Positions 1 to 7,057 of a stretch of 23,884 nt of DNA are shown in pieces. The notes below the pieces were generated by a model, which was not told the origin of the DNA, made no database searches, and saw only the letters and a program-made list of their open reading frames with translations. The stretch is from Fimbriimonadaceae bacterium. Lineage in GTDB: Bacteria > Armatimonadota > Fimbriimonadia > Fimbriimonadales > Fimbriimonadaceae. Position 1 is the first letter of the stretch, and each line of letters opens with the position of its first letter. The translations under genes were made by a program, and so were the position numbers. Location: NCBI GenBank assembly GCA_947447315.1, contig CANFJD010000007.1, positions 1-23,884 on the forward strand. The letters run 5' to 3'.

Positions 1-155
1 CCGCCGGGAATCAACGCGCCCAAACCCGAGTTCGCGATCGCTAACCAGGTGATCGCGCCCGCGATTCCCGAACTGGTCACATACCGCGCCACTCGCGGGG
101 TGGAGAAATACTGCCGTACTTTGCTCGGCCGGTCGTAACGCGTGATATTGGACAC
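1..155 (-). CDS. Partial N-terminus of an unrecognised membrane protein
   Basis: An open frame reads leftward from a GTG at 155 off the window edge, giving 51 codons. I do not recognise the family. The first ~28 residues are polar and basic (VSNITRYDRPSKVRQ...), followed by a hydrophobic stretch from about residue 31 (SSGIAGAITWLAIAN) that looks like a first membrane helix. The start is chosen because TATGCT lies exactly 6 nt upstream of the GTG, the same spacing seen at several other starts in this window, and because an in-frame TAA lies about 35 nt upstream of it. An ATG at 167 is out of frame. It follows the two-helix membrane gene on the same strand by about 37 nt. The function cannot be stated, and the frame could still be spurious because only 51 codons are visible. 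Confidence 0.45.
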   Translation of the reverse strand, partial: MSNITRYDRPSKVRQYFSTPRVARYVTSSGIAGAITWLAIANSGLGALIPG

Positions 156-161
156 GATGTC

Positions 162-167
162 AGCATA
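162..167 (-). promoter_or_regulatory. Putative -10 box of a leaderless start (GTG 155)
   Basis: TATGCT on the minus strand, exactly 6 nt before the GTG at 155, would place transcription initiation at or within one base of the start codon. No convincing -35 element is visible. The call rests on the same arrangement recurring at other genes in the window. Confidence 0.4.
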
Positions 168-192
168 AGGCAGACACCGTAGCGATTAGGAC

Positions 193-741
193 CTAAGTCG
201 GCAAAACGGAGGTTGGTCGGCCGATATAAGGGGTAAATCGGCCTATCCATTTGCCCTGAATTTCCGCCTCACCGTACACACCCTCTCCGCACTGCCAGAA
301 AACTTCGGGCGAACACCGATACTCGAACTTATCGTAGTGATTGGTCTGCAACTGAACGCAATAAACCAGTCCTTCGTGGTAGTCAAAATCCACCGGATCG
401 GTTAGGTAGACATTCTCCTTCGTGACCGCGTATCGCGAAAGCACCTTTGCATTCTCAATCACCTGTCGCGGCCCTTTTAAGGAACCCCGATTGCTGTAAT
501 ACAGGCCGTAAACGATGCTGCCGAGCGCCAGGAAGACTCCAACTCCCATGATCGAGAACGTGGTCGGCACCCAGTTGAGGGTGCCCGCATCAACGATTCG
601 GTCTGTGCCTGGCTCTCGCGATGCCACGCCGTGAAACACGCCACCCATACCAAACAATAGGCTCAAGAATCCGCCGCAAGCGCAGATAACGATGCCGGCT
701 ACCAAACTGCAGCCAACGGTTTTCTCCTTTAGCGGATTCAT
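193..741 (-). CDS. Small two-helix membrane protein with soluble C-terminal domain, uncharacterised
   Basis: A 182-residue protein of unknown function. Residues ~10-36 and ~60-82 are hydrophobic and look like two membrane helices separated by a short polar loop. Residues ~90-175 form a soluble domain rich in aromatic and charged residues, with cysteines at about 128, 143 and 151 and a closing GKWIGRFTPYIG motif. The layout resembles DUF3592-type membrane proteins, but I cannot assign a family firmly. I chose the ATG at 741. The same frame stays open to a TTG at 771, which would add ten residues and lies 10 nt after the DinB stop. It is the second gene after the interrupted DinB gene on the same strand and is probably co-transcribed with it. 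Confidence 0.75.
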   Translation of the reverse strand: MNPLKEKTVGCSLVAGIVICACGGFLSLLFGMGGVFHGVASREPGTDRIVDAGTLNWVPTTFSIMGVGVFLALGSIVYGLYYSNRGSLKGPRQVIENAKVLSRYAVTKENVYLTDPVDFDYHEGLVYCVQLQTNHYDKFEYRCSPEVFWQCGEGVYGEAEIQGKWIGRFTPYIGRPTSVLPT

Positions 742-781
742 GTGCAATTGAGACGCATCACCGGCGCGCAACCGTTCGGGA

Positions 782-1231
782 TTACATTCGGCTATCGCCG
801 TGAATCAGGCCGATATATGCCAACTGGCCGGCGTGCCACATCGGGTTCCAGTACAGATACGACATAAACTGCACCCAAGTAAACGTTCCCCAAGGGGTAT
901 CGATGGTGTCTGTCAATTTCTCGGTCGGAAAACCCAATACCGCATCCTTCACCGCGCCAACCTTACTCTAGTAAAATTCCTTACAAGCCGCAATCGTGGT
1001 CAAACTTGCATAAAGTTCCGTGTTTTCTTCAAACGTCTCGGGGAACTTCTGGCTCGTGATAATGCCAGCGAAACCATCAACCATCGTCGCCACCTCTTGA
1101 AGCAACTGCAGCGGCGTGCGAGTCGCATCGGAAGGCTTGTAATCAAGGTGGTCTTCGATCATCTCGGCGTATTTCCATACATCCGAGTAGGCGTCGTCGA
1201 TCTGGGTAACCAAGGCTTCCTGAAAAGTCAT
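782..1231 (-). pseudogene. DinB-family protein gene interrupted by an in-frame TAG
   Basis: The reading frame from ATG 1231 gives 87 residues, meets TAG at 968-970, then continues in the same frame for 61 more codons to TAA at 782-784. The total of ~149 positions is normal for the DinB/YfiT-like four-helix family. Both halves look like real protein: the N-half begins MTFQEALVTQIDDAY and carries a helix with TPLQLLQEV; the C-half contains DTPWGTFTWVQF and WHAGQLAYIGLIHGD, the typical DinB end (HxGQL). DinB-like proteins are usually metal-dependent transferases, for example of bacillithiol-like thiols, but the function here is unknown. The first expected metal-binding His (helix 2) is not obvious. 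A GTG at 1249 is an alternative start. The interruption is a single nonsense codon with no frameshift, so a recent mutation or a sequencing error are both possible. Confidence 0.8.
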
Positions 1232-1251
1232 GTCAATTTCGTTATACACCT

Positions 1252-1263
1252 AGACATATGTCT
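1252..1263. promoter_or_regulatory. 12-bp perfect palindrome upstream of the DinB gene, possible operator
   Basis: AGACATATGTCT is a perfect dyad lying 20 nt upstream of the DinB ATG at 1231. On the minus strand it sits just upstream of a TATAAC box (9 nt before the ATG), a position suited to a dimeric repressor. No regulator gene is next to it, so the role is only inferred. Confidence 0.3.
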
Positions 1264-1331
1264 GTGTCTACCGCTTCCGCGCAATAAATGCTTGCAGCAG
1301 TTGGATTTAACAAACGGGGCTGGCAAGGAAC

Positions 1332-1364
1332 AAAAAAGACCCCGACGGCATTGCCATCGGGGTC
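1332..1364 (-). terminator. Intrinsic terminator of the RNase G/E gene
   Basis: A 12-bp stem (1338-1349 with 1353-1364, one G-U pair) has a 3-nt loop and, on the minus strand, is followed at once by six U (1337-1332). It lies 16 nt beyond the rng stop codon. There is no T-run on the plus-strand side, so it acts for the minus-strand transcript. Confidence 0.9.
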
Positions 1365-1380
1365 CTATTGCGCGGCGAAC

Positions 1381-3171
1381 CTAGTTTCGACCGGCGTGGA
1401 TCACATCGCCAACCGCATAGCTACGGCGCAGATCCTGGATCAATATCTTTGCCCGACCGCCGATGTGGTCTTTCCCGTCCAAAAGCTCCACGTAGTAGCC
1501 ATTGTCGGTCCACCCAATTACCTTCGGTACGTTCTCGTACACGCTACGACGCACGTTGGCTTCCACCACCTGCGCCCGCTTGTAACCCATCACCTTCCGA
1601 TCGAAATCCTCGATATTCCCGGTCGTGATCTCGTATTCCTCGTATTCCATGTCAAAGTTGGCGCGAATGAAGATCCCGCGGCGCATCTCGTGCTCCAGCA
1701 GTTCCACATTGTCGCCGTCCAGGCCAATTAAAGCCTCCACCACGCTGGGATGACATTCAATGAGGAACGCGTTGCCTGGCTCCTGCATCTTGCGCCACAT
1801 ATCGCGCTCGATCCAAAGCGAAACCGTGTCCTTACTGGGAATCCGACCGACTCCGGCGCACATCGGACAAACCTCGGTGAGCTCCTGAGTGACCGATTCA
1901 CCGGTTCGCTTTCGCGTTAGCTCGATCAAGCCGAGCGAAGAAACCTTTCCGACCCGCGTCCGAGCCCGGTCCCGCTCCAATCCGCGCGTAAAGTAATCCA
2001 GCACGCGCTTGCGGTGAGTCTCGTCCTCCATGTCGATGAAGTCGCAAACAATGATGCCGCCCATGTCGCGCAATCGTAACTGGCGCAGAATCTCATCCGC
2101 CGCTTCCATATTTGCCGCGACAATGGTCTCTGAGAGCGAAACCGAACCCGTGTGCTTGCCGGTGTTCACGTCGATGGCAGTCAAAGCCTCCATCTCGTCA
2201 ATCACCAAAGAACCGCCGCTGCGCAACGGAACCTTGTGCTGAAGCACCTTGTCCAGCTCCTTCTCGATGCCGTAATGGTCGAAAATTGGGGTGTCTTTGT
2301 CGAACAAATGAATCTTGTCCTTCATGTGCGGCGCCAACATGCCCGCCACCAGATGAACCTTTTCGTACTCATCCGGATCGTCAATCACCATCCGCGAGAT
2401 GTCTTCGCCAAACATATCCCGCAAGGTTCTAAATAGCAGGGATTGGTCCTTGTGAACGGTTGCCGGAGCCCGCAGTCGCTTGGCGTTCTTCAGCACCTCG
2501 TTCCACATTCCCACCAGGTAGGCAATGTCTTGCTTCAGTTCGGCATCGGTGCGACCTTCGCACTCGGTGCGCATGATCAGGCCAAATCCTTCCGGCCGAA
2601 TGCTTTCGCCAATCTGCTTCAGACGGTCGCGCTCGCGGCGGTCTTCAATCTTTCGGCTAACGGCGGTGGAGTTGCCTTCCGGCATCGCTACCACGTAGCG
2701 ACCCGGCAGGGCAATCCGCGTCGAAACGCGCGCGCCCTTGGTACCACGCGGACCCTTGGTGACCTGCACCATCAGGTGCTGGCCGGGTTTCAAAAGGTCG
2801 GCGATCTTTCGGCGACGCAACTCACTGCGACGCATCGAAGCGGGCGAATTATCGCGATCATTCTCCTCGGGGAGCAAATCGGCGATGCTCAGGTAGGCAT
2901 TGCGCTCAAGGCCAATGTCCACGAAGGCCGCATCCATTCCGGGCAGCACGTTTTGTACGATGCCCTTGAAAATGGATCCAACCACGCGCTCATCCCGCTC
3001 CACGCGGTATTCCATGAGCTTGTTGTCTTCCAACAACGCAATGCGGGTCTCTCGGTTAGAGACGTTAACGACGATTTCGGTCTGGGGACCGGAGCCTCGG
3101 AATTGAGGCGCTAAAACTGGTTCATTTCGGCGGGACGGTTTACGTCCGCGGCCGGTTCGGGGACTTGCCAT
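1381..3171 (-). CDS. rng: Ribonuclease G/E
   Basis: A 596-residue endoribonuclease of the RNase E/G family, cytoplasmic, cleaving single-stranded AU-rich RNA in rRNA and tRNA maturation and mRNA decay. Seen: an N-terminal basic tail (1-30); an S1-type RNA-binding domain from ~residue 58 (GSIFKGIVQNVLPGMDAAFVDIG); DNase I-like catalytic region with the metal-binding aspartates D334 in TAIDVNTGKH and D377 in IVCDFIDMED; and the zinc-link CPMC at 435-438. Beyond the usual RNase G length there is a C-terminal segment, ~550-596 (WTDNGYYVELLDGKDHIGG...), that looks like a small beta-barrel, perhaps TRAM-like. No long disordered degradosome scaffold follows, so this is closer to RNase G than E. The ATG at 3171 is preceded by a weak AAGAG. 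A dyad lies upstream and a terminator follows. Confidence 0.95.
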   Translation of the reverse strand: MASPRTGRGRKPSRRNEPVLAPQFRGSGPQTEIVVNVSNRETRIALLEDNKLMEYRVERDERVVGSIFKGIVQNVLPGMDAAFVDIGLERNAYLSIADLLPEENDRDNSPASMRRSELRRRKIADLLKPGQHLMVQVTKGPRGTKGARVSTRIALPGRYVVAMPEGNSTAVSRKIEDRRERDRLKQIGESIRPEGFGLIMRTECEGRTDAELKQDIAYLVGMWNEVLKNAKRLRAPATVHKDQSLLFRTLRDMFGEDISRMVIDDPDEYEKVHLVAGMLAPHMKDKIHLFDKDTPIFDHYGIEKELDKVLQHKVPLRSGGSLVIDEMEALTAIDVNTGKHTGSVSLSETIVAANMEAADEILRQLRLRDMGGIIVCDFIDMEDETHRKRVLDYFTRGLERDRARTRVGKVSSLGLIELTRKRTGESVTQELTEVCPMCAGVGRIPSKDTVSLWIERDMWRKMQEPGNAFLIECHPSVVEALIGLDGDNVELLEHEMRRGIFIRANFDMEYEEYEITTGNIEDFDRKVMGYKRAQVVEANVRRSVYENVPKVIGWTDNGYYVELLDGKDHIGGRAKILIQDLRRSYAVGDVIHAGRN

Positions 3172-3197
3172 ACGGTCTACTCTTAGGCGACAGCTTC

Positions 3198-3218
3198 ATG
3201 ATACCGAATCGGCATCAT
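3198..3218. promoter_or_regulatory. 21-bp near-perfect dyad upstream of rng
   Basis: Ten-base arms (3198-3207 and 3209-3218) pair with one G-U/mismatch around a single central base, 27-47 nt before the rng ATG. On the minus strand the distal arm contains TATCAT, which could serve as a -10 box. It could be an operator, or a hairpin in the 5' leader if transcription begins further upstream. Confidence 0.35.
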
Positions 3219-3279
3219 TCCGGCATGAGCACTAGACAATTCCACCCACTCCCAAGGATGCCTCGGTAGATGCCGGACG

Positions 3280-3867
3280 CTACAACCCCGACTTAACCCG
3301 GGCCAGCCAGTGACGCAGGTGGTTTTCGTCTGCCGGCCCCAGCCCGTGGCCGCCGGGATGCCAGACCAGTGCCAGATCCGCGCCTGCGGTCTCGAACATC
3401 GTTCCTAGCGTCTGCGCATTAAATCGAGAAACCATTGGGTCCTGCTCGCCGCATACCATGAGGACGGGCTTACCCTCCAAATCGGGTAGGGAAGTTGGCG
3501 TTAGCGGCACCATCGGCGCCAGCAAAGCCGCCGCCGCGTAGGTTTCGGGACGTAGCAGCAACTGCGCTGCCGCGATATTGGCTCCATTACTAAAACCCAC
3601 CGCAATCCGAGGCTCCGGCGCGTGAACCAGCAGCCAATCCGAAAGTTCATTCGCCCGTTCAATCAGGTTCGGCTCGTCAAACACGCCTTCGGCCCGACGC
3701 CGAAACCAGCGGTTTAGTCCATTTTCCGGCTCCTTCCCCAGCGGCGCCACAATTCCCGCGTCCGCCAGCAAAGACCGGCCCCAAATGAACATTTCGGACT
3801 CGGAACCGCCCGTGCCGTGCAGCATTACCAAAGTCGGTCGGCCCGGGTGGGTCAGTGAAATGAACAT
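3280..3867 (-). CDS. mhqD: Alpha/beta hydrolase, MhqD/YpfH-like carboxylesterase
   Basis: A 195-residue cytoplasmic serine hydrolase of the phospholipase/carboxylesterase family. Seen: oxyanion-hole segment LHGTGG at 16-21, nucleophile elbow GFSNG with Ser93, catalytic Asp143 in CGEQD and His174 in PGGHGL; length is normal. It starts 5 nt after the stop of the dioxygenase gene upstream (mhqO). In Bacillus subtilis MhqO and MhqD are encoded together and protect against quinones and azo compounds. The pairing here supports the same role, though the substrate is inferred. A 77-codon frame overlapping its start is a shadow. The stop is TAG. Confidence 0.87.
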   Translation of the reverse strand: MFISLTHPGRPTLVMLHGTGGSESEMFIWGRSLLADAGIVAPLGKEPENGLNRWFRRRAEGVFDEPNLIERANELSDWLLVHAPEPRIAVGFSNGANIAAAQLLLRPETYAAAALLAPMVPLTPTSLPDLEGKPVLMVCGEQDPMVSRFNAQTLGTMFETAGADLALVWHPGGHGLGPADENHLRHWLARVKSGL

Positions 3868-3872
3868 GAGGT

Positions 3873-4796
3873 TTAAGCCGGTAACCGTAGCTTCGGCAGT
3901 TCCGCTTCAATCTTTTCGCGGTGAGCTTCGTGAATCTTCGGCAACTTCAGCGCGGTTCCCAATTCGTTTGGATCTTCGTCCGTGGCAAACCCCGGTCCTT
4001 GCGTGGCTATCTCAAGGAGAACGCCGCCCGGCTCGCGGAAATAGATGCTGCGGAAATAATCCCGATCACGGACCTCACTCACGCTTGCACCTACTTCCAC
4101 CAGAGCGGTTTTTACACGCTCTTGACTCTCGTCGTCCGGCGTGCGGAAGGCAACGTGGTGAACGGTCCCCCGCCCCGGCCGACCGCTGCCAAAGCCAATA
4201 TTGGAAACATCAATCCTTCGGTGCAACTGGTTACCCGGGGCATTGAAAACGTATTCCGGCACTTCCGCATCGCCATCGTGGTCGAATCCCAGCACCCGCA
4301 TCAGCAATCCCGCGGTTCGTTCCACTTCCTGCTCTTGGAGAGTCACGCTGTAAATGCCGCCAATCTGAAATTCCCTCGGCACCGGACTCTTTGACCAGGG
4401 ATTCGGATTCTTATAGTGAGGATCGCCGACAATGCGCAGCAGCAATCCATCCGGATCACTGAAATCGATCGAATGGTCATATTCGCTCGGCGTGGAAATG
4501 CCCGAAAGCCGGTTGCGCCAAAAATCCAGCGAGCTCATCGGAACACTCAGTGATGTCACCACCGCCTGACCTATTCCCGGTCGCCCTTGTTGCGACGTGG
4601 GATACGGGAAGAAAGTGAGAATCGTGCCCGGAGTCCCTACCGCGTCTCCGTAATAAAAGTGATATGCGGTCGGGTCATCAAAGTTAACCGTGACCTTTAT
4701 CAGTCTTAAGCCTAGCGTCCCGGCATAGAAATCAATGTTCTGCTGGGCGTCCCCGCAGATGGCCGTCATGTGATGAAGGCCATGAATGTCGCTCAT
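3873..4796 (-). CDS. mhqO: Ring-cleaving dioxygenase of the MhqO/LinE glyoxalase-fold family
   Basis: A 307-residue vicinal-oxygen-chelate protein with two paired beta-alpha-beta-beta-beta modules per half (about 5-125 and 145-268). Seen: the opening LHHMTAICGD with metal-ligand His8, a second HH at 213-214 (TVHHVAFRTPD) and Glu262 in GGVLLEIATQGPGF; these supply the H-H-E Fe(II) site of extradiol dioxygenases. Related proteins (MhqO, MhqA, LinE) open hydroquinone-type rings and take part in quinone resistance. It is first of a two-gene unit with the MhqD-like hydrolase 5 nt downstream. The 110-nt divergent region upstream contains a possible TATATT -10 box, but I see no MhqR-type inverted repeat. 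Confidence 0.9.
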   Translation of the reverse strand: MSDIHGLHHMTAICGDAQQNIDFYAGTLGLRLIKVTVNFDDPTAYHFYYGDAVGTPGTILTFFPYPTSQQGRPGIGQAVVTSLSVPMSSLDFWRNRLSGISTPSEYDHSIDFSDPDGLLLRIVGDPHYKNPNPWSKSPVPREFQIGGIYSVTLQEQEVERTAGLLMRVLGFDHDGDAEVPEYVFNAPGNQLHRRIDVSNIGFGSGRPGRGTVHHVAFRTPDDESQERVKTALVEVGASVSEVRDRDYFRSIYFREPGGVLLEIATQGPGFATDEDPNELGTALKLPKIHEAHREKIEAELPKLRLPA

Positions 4797-4894
4797 ATCT
4801 TGTTTCTACCGATTTAGCACCGCATAAGTCTTTACTTTCCGACAATATAGGGCAGAAATCGTGCCGGATTATTCTAATCGCCCCCGAATGCAGG

Positions 4895-4900
4895 TACAAC
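4895..4900 (+). promoter_or_regulatory. Putative -10 box of a leaderless start (GTG 4907)
   Basis: TACAAC lies exactly 6 nt before the GTG of the M42 peptidase. Only a weak AGGT resembles a ribosome binding site and it overlaps this box. The match is imperfect in the last base (C for T). Confidence 0.35.
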
Positions 4901-4906
4901 CGACCC

Positions 4907-5953
4907 GTGGCCGTCTTTCAGATCTCCACGGATTACTTGCGTTCGGTCTTGGTTGATTTACTCAACACCCCCAGCCCGACCGGTGATACCGATTATGCCG
5001 TCAGTTTCGTCCAGGGCGAACTGGAAAACATGGGCGTGCCTACCATCCGCACTCATAAAGGTGCCCTCATTGCGACGATGGACGGGATCTCCCAAGATGC
5101 TCCCCGGGCGCTCTCGGCGCACATCGATACGCTGGGTGCCGTCGTGGCCGAGATTAAGTCGAATGGCCGACTGCGGCTGAAGGCTCTGAATGGTCTCGTT
5201 TGGCCCACCGTCGAGAGCGAAGGCGTCTACATTTCCACCCGCAGTGGCCGCCAAATCCGTGGCTCCATCGTGTTCGCCAACGGTGCATCCCACGTTAATC
5301 GAGAAGCGGTTACGACCGCCCGCGATGCCAATAATTTAGAAGTCCGCCTGGACGAGCGCACTTCCCGCGCCGAAGAAACCCGGCTGCTGGGAATCGAGGT
5401 TGGCGACTTTGTTTACTTCGACCCTCGCGTTGAAGTCAGTGAAAGCGGCTTCATCCGGTCGCGATTCCTGGATGACAAGGCCTGCATCGCCTGTGTTTTG
5501 GCGGCTATCCAGGCCCTCACCAAGGTGGGCGTGAGCCCTTCTCAGCGAACGAGTGTATTGATCAGCAATTTTGAAGAAGTGGGACACGGCGGCATGGACG
5601 GCCTCCCCTCCGACCTCGCGGAATATCTGACCCTTGATATGGCTTGCATCGGTAACGGACTCCAAGGCGATGAGTTTCACTGCTCGCTCTGCGTAGCCGA
5701 TTCGGGAGGACCGTACTCCAAAAATCTTTCCGACAAACTTCGAAACCTGTCAAATCGAGTCGGGATTGATCTCCTCACCGACATCTACCCCTATTACGGC
5801 TCCGACGGTGGTGCCTACTGGCGGTCCGGCGGAGGTGCCCAGGTTGCCCTCATTGGCCCCGGTATCGATACCAGTCACGGGTACGAGCGCACTCACATCG
5901 ATGCCCTCGTCGATACCGCCAACCTCATCGCCAGCTATCTTGTCGAAGAGTGA
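4907..5953 (+). CDS. M42-family metallopeptidase, NAGGN-associated type
   Basis: A 348-residue dinuclear-metal aminopeptidase-like protein. Seen: AHIDTLG with metal-binding His72 and Asp74, FLDDKA with bridging Asp189/190, FEEVGHGG with catalytic Glu223 and Glu224, Asp244 in TLDMACIG, and a C-terminal His (324 or 330) in SHGYERTHIDAL. The sequence style (SAHIDTLGAVVAEIK, YPYYGSDGGAYWRSGG) matches the M42 subfamily found beside genes for the osmoprotectant N-acetylglutaminylglutamine amide (NAGGN). The NAGGN synthetase and amidotransferase genes are not in this window, so that link is from family knowledge only. GTG start at 4907. The downstream GNAT gene overlaps or is coupled to its TGA at 5951-5953. 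Confidence 0.85.
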   Translation: MAVFQISTDYLRSVLVDLLNTPSPTGDTDYAVSFVQGELENMGVPTIRTHKGALIATMDGISQDAPRALSAHIDTLGAVVAEIKSNGRLRLKALNGLVWPTVESEGVYISTRSGRQIRGSIVFANGASHVNREAVTTARDANNLEVRLDERTSRAEETRLLGIEVGDFVYFDPRVEVSESGFIRSRFLDDKACIACVLAAIQALTKVGVSPSQRTSVLISNFEEVGHGGMDGLPSDLAEYLTLDMACIGNGLQGDEFHCSLCVADSGGPYSKNLSDKLRNLSNRVGIDLLTDIYPYYGSDGGAYWRSGGGAQVALIGPGIDTSHGYERTHIDALVDTANLIASYLVEE

Positions 5954-6707
5954 TATCCATTCTTGGTTGCATGAAGAACTCGTGCGACCAAGCTTTGGCA
6001 CTACGGTCCACTGTGGTCGTTTCGCCGTCCGGCGATCTCATTCTTCCGGGCAGCTAAATTTCGTCCAATTGATCGCGGACCCAGGTAGCGACCTCGAAGA
6101 AGAAATCGTCGCCCAAATCAACTTTTTTCGTGCGCAAAACCAGTCCTTCGAGTGGACGGTTGAATCTCATCTGATGCCGTCGGGCCTTGTGGAATTACTT
6201 CGGCAGCATGGATTCCAAGTCGGTCACCCAGAGACGGTGGTGGTACTGCCGGTAACAGAATTAGAAAGTCCACCCACCGACCGCGTTAAACTTGTCAAAT
6301 CCGAATCTGAGTTGGCGGCGTTTAAGGCTGTCTCCTCCGAGGTTTTTCAGAAGGATTATTCGCTCACGACTCAAGATCTTCGGGATCATTTTCAGTCTGG
6401 AAACGAAGACCACGTTGCATTCCTAAGCTTCCACGACGGCGAGGCCGTTGCCGTCGCCCGGCTGTATTCTTCGTCCGACTGCGCTGTTGCCGGTTTATAC
6501 GGGGCGGGGACGTTACCCGCATACCGCGGACAAGGGCATTACCGCGACCTGATCGCCGCGCGAGCAGCATTTGCGGCGTCTCGAGGATCGAAACTGCTGA
6601 GAGTAGATGCTCTGCCCACTAGCCTTCCCATCCTCCTTCGTCTTGGCTTTACCAAAGTTTGCGAATCATGGCCCTGCGTCTGGCACCCATCGGCTAGCGC
6701 GGAATAA
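5940..6707 (+). CDS. GNAT-family N-acetyltransferase (tandem GNAT-like)
   Basis: A protein of up to 255 residues. The C-terminal half (~115-250) has the GNAT core: LYGAGTLPAYRGQGHYRDLI contains the acetyl-CoA-binding RxxGxG-type loop (RGQGHY, 196-201), followed by LRVDALPTSLPILLRLGF. The N-terminal half (~20-105) is similar in size and ends GLVELLRQHGFQVG, suggesting a degenerate first GNAT fold. No ATG is available: candidates are TTG 5940 (overlapping the M42 gene by 14 nt), TTG 5967 and GTG 5982, so translation is probably coupled to the M42 stop. The 3' end overlaps the convergent phhB gene by 14 nt. NAGGN clusters do include an acetyltransferase, but this one may be unrelated; its substrate is unknown. 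Confidence 0.75.
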   Translation: MSKSDIHSWLHEELVRPSFGTTVHCGRFAVRRSHSSGQLNFVQLIADPGSDLEEEIVAQINFFRAQNQSFEWTVESHLMPSGLVELLRQHGFQVGHPETVVVLPVTELESPPTDRVKLVKSESELAAFKAVSSEVFQKDYSLTTQDLRDHFQSGNEDHVAFLSFHDGEAVAVARLYSSSDCAVAGLYGAGTLPAYRGQGHYRDLIAARAAFAASRGSKLLRVDALPTSLPILLRLGFTKVCESWPCVWHPSASAE

Positions 6708-6978
6708 GAGTCTCGATCTCTCGCGCCAGGTCCACATCCAAGGGGCCAATGCCGCCTATGTCGTGGGTCGACAAGCTAATGGTCACCTTTTGGTAACCGA
6801 TTAACATATCCGGGTGATGGTTCAGGGAATCGGCCCAGTGCCCCACCGTCACCGCAAAGATCAGACCATCTTTGTAGGATCGGAATTCGTAGGTCTTCAC
6901 GAGGAGGCCGTCCAGCACCGCCCAACCGGGCAAATCGGCCAGTGCCGCCTGAATCTCGGTCGGAGTAAGTTGTTCCAT
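6694..6978 (-). CDS. phhB: Pterin-4a-carbinolamine dehydratase
   Basis: A 94-residue enzyme that dehydrates 4a-hydroxytetrahydrobiopterin so the cofactor of aromatic amino acid hydroxylases can be recycled; homologues also act as transcription coactivators in animals. Seen: KTYEFRSYKDGLIFAVTVGHWADSL, the active-site NHHPD (53-57), and YQKVTISLSTHDIGG with the conserved THDxGG (71-76). Length is typical. The ATG at 6978 is chosen; a TTG directly before it is in frame. No phenylalanine hydroxylase gene lies in the window. Its last 14 nt overlap the end of the GNAT gene on the other strand. Confidence 0.92.
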   Translation of the reverse strand: MEQLTPTEIQAALADLPGWAVLDGLLVKTYEFRSYKDGLIFAVTVGHWADSLNHHPDMLIGYQKVTISLSTHDIGGIGPLDVDLAREIETLIPR

Positions 6979-7045
6979 CAACTATTCAACGGATTTAGCT
7001 GCCGGATAGTCTTGAAATATAGGCGTCGCCTGGCCGAATTCCAAC

Positions 7046-7051
7046 TAAACT
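7046..7051 (+). promoter_or_regulatory. Putative -10 box of a leaderless start (ATG 7058)
   Basis: TAAACT lies exactly 6 nt before the ATG of the flavin reductase gene. There is no purine-rich ribosome binding site in the 15 nt before the ATG, which supports leaderless translation. A TTGAAA at 7012-7017 is too far (28 nt) to be its -35 box. Confidence 0.5.
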
Positions 7052-7057
7052 ACCTTC

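Noticed and set aside
968..970. Pyrrolysine or genome-wide TAG recoding as explanation of the DinB interruption
   Set aside because: TAG ends at least six other genes in the window at family-appropriate lengths, and no recoding element is visible.
800..1384. Long plus-strand open frame
   Set aside because: It lies antisense to the DinB frame and the rng terminator, has no family features, and the minus-strand protein is recognisable.
2443..3114. 223-codon plus-strand frame
   Set aside because: Shadow of the ribonuclease G/E gene on the opposite strand.
5766..5939. N-terminal extension of the GNAT frame into the M42 gene
   Set aside because: This part is Pro/Thr/Ser-rich out-of-frame reading of the well-supported M42 protein.
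7012..7017. TTGAAA as -35 box for the flavin reductase
   Set aside because: Spacing to TAAACT is 28 nt, well beyond the usual 16-18.
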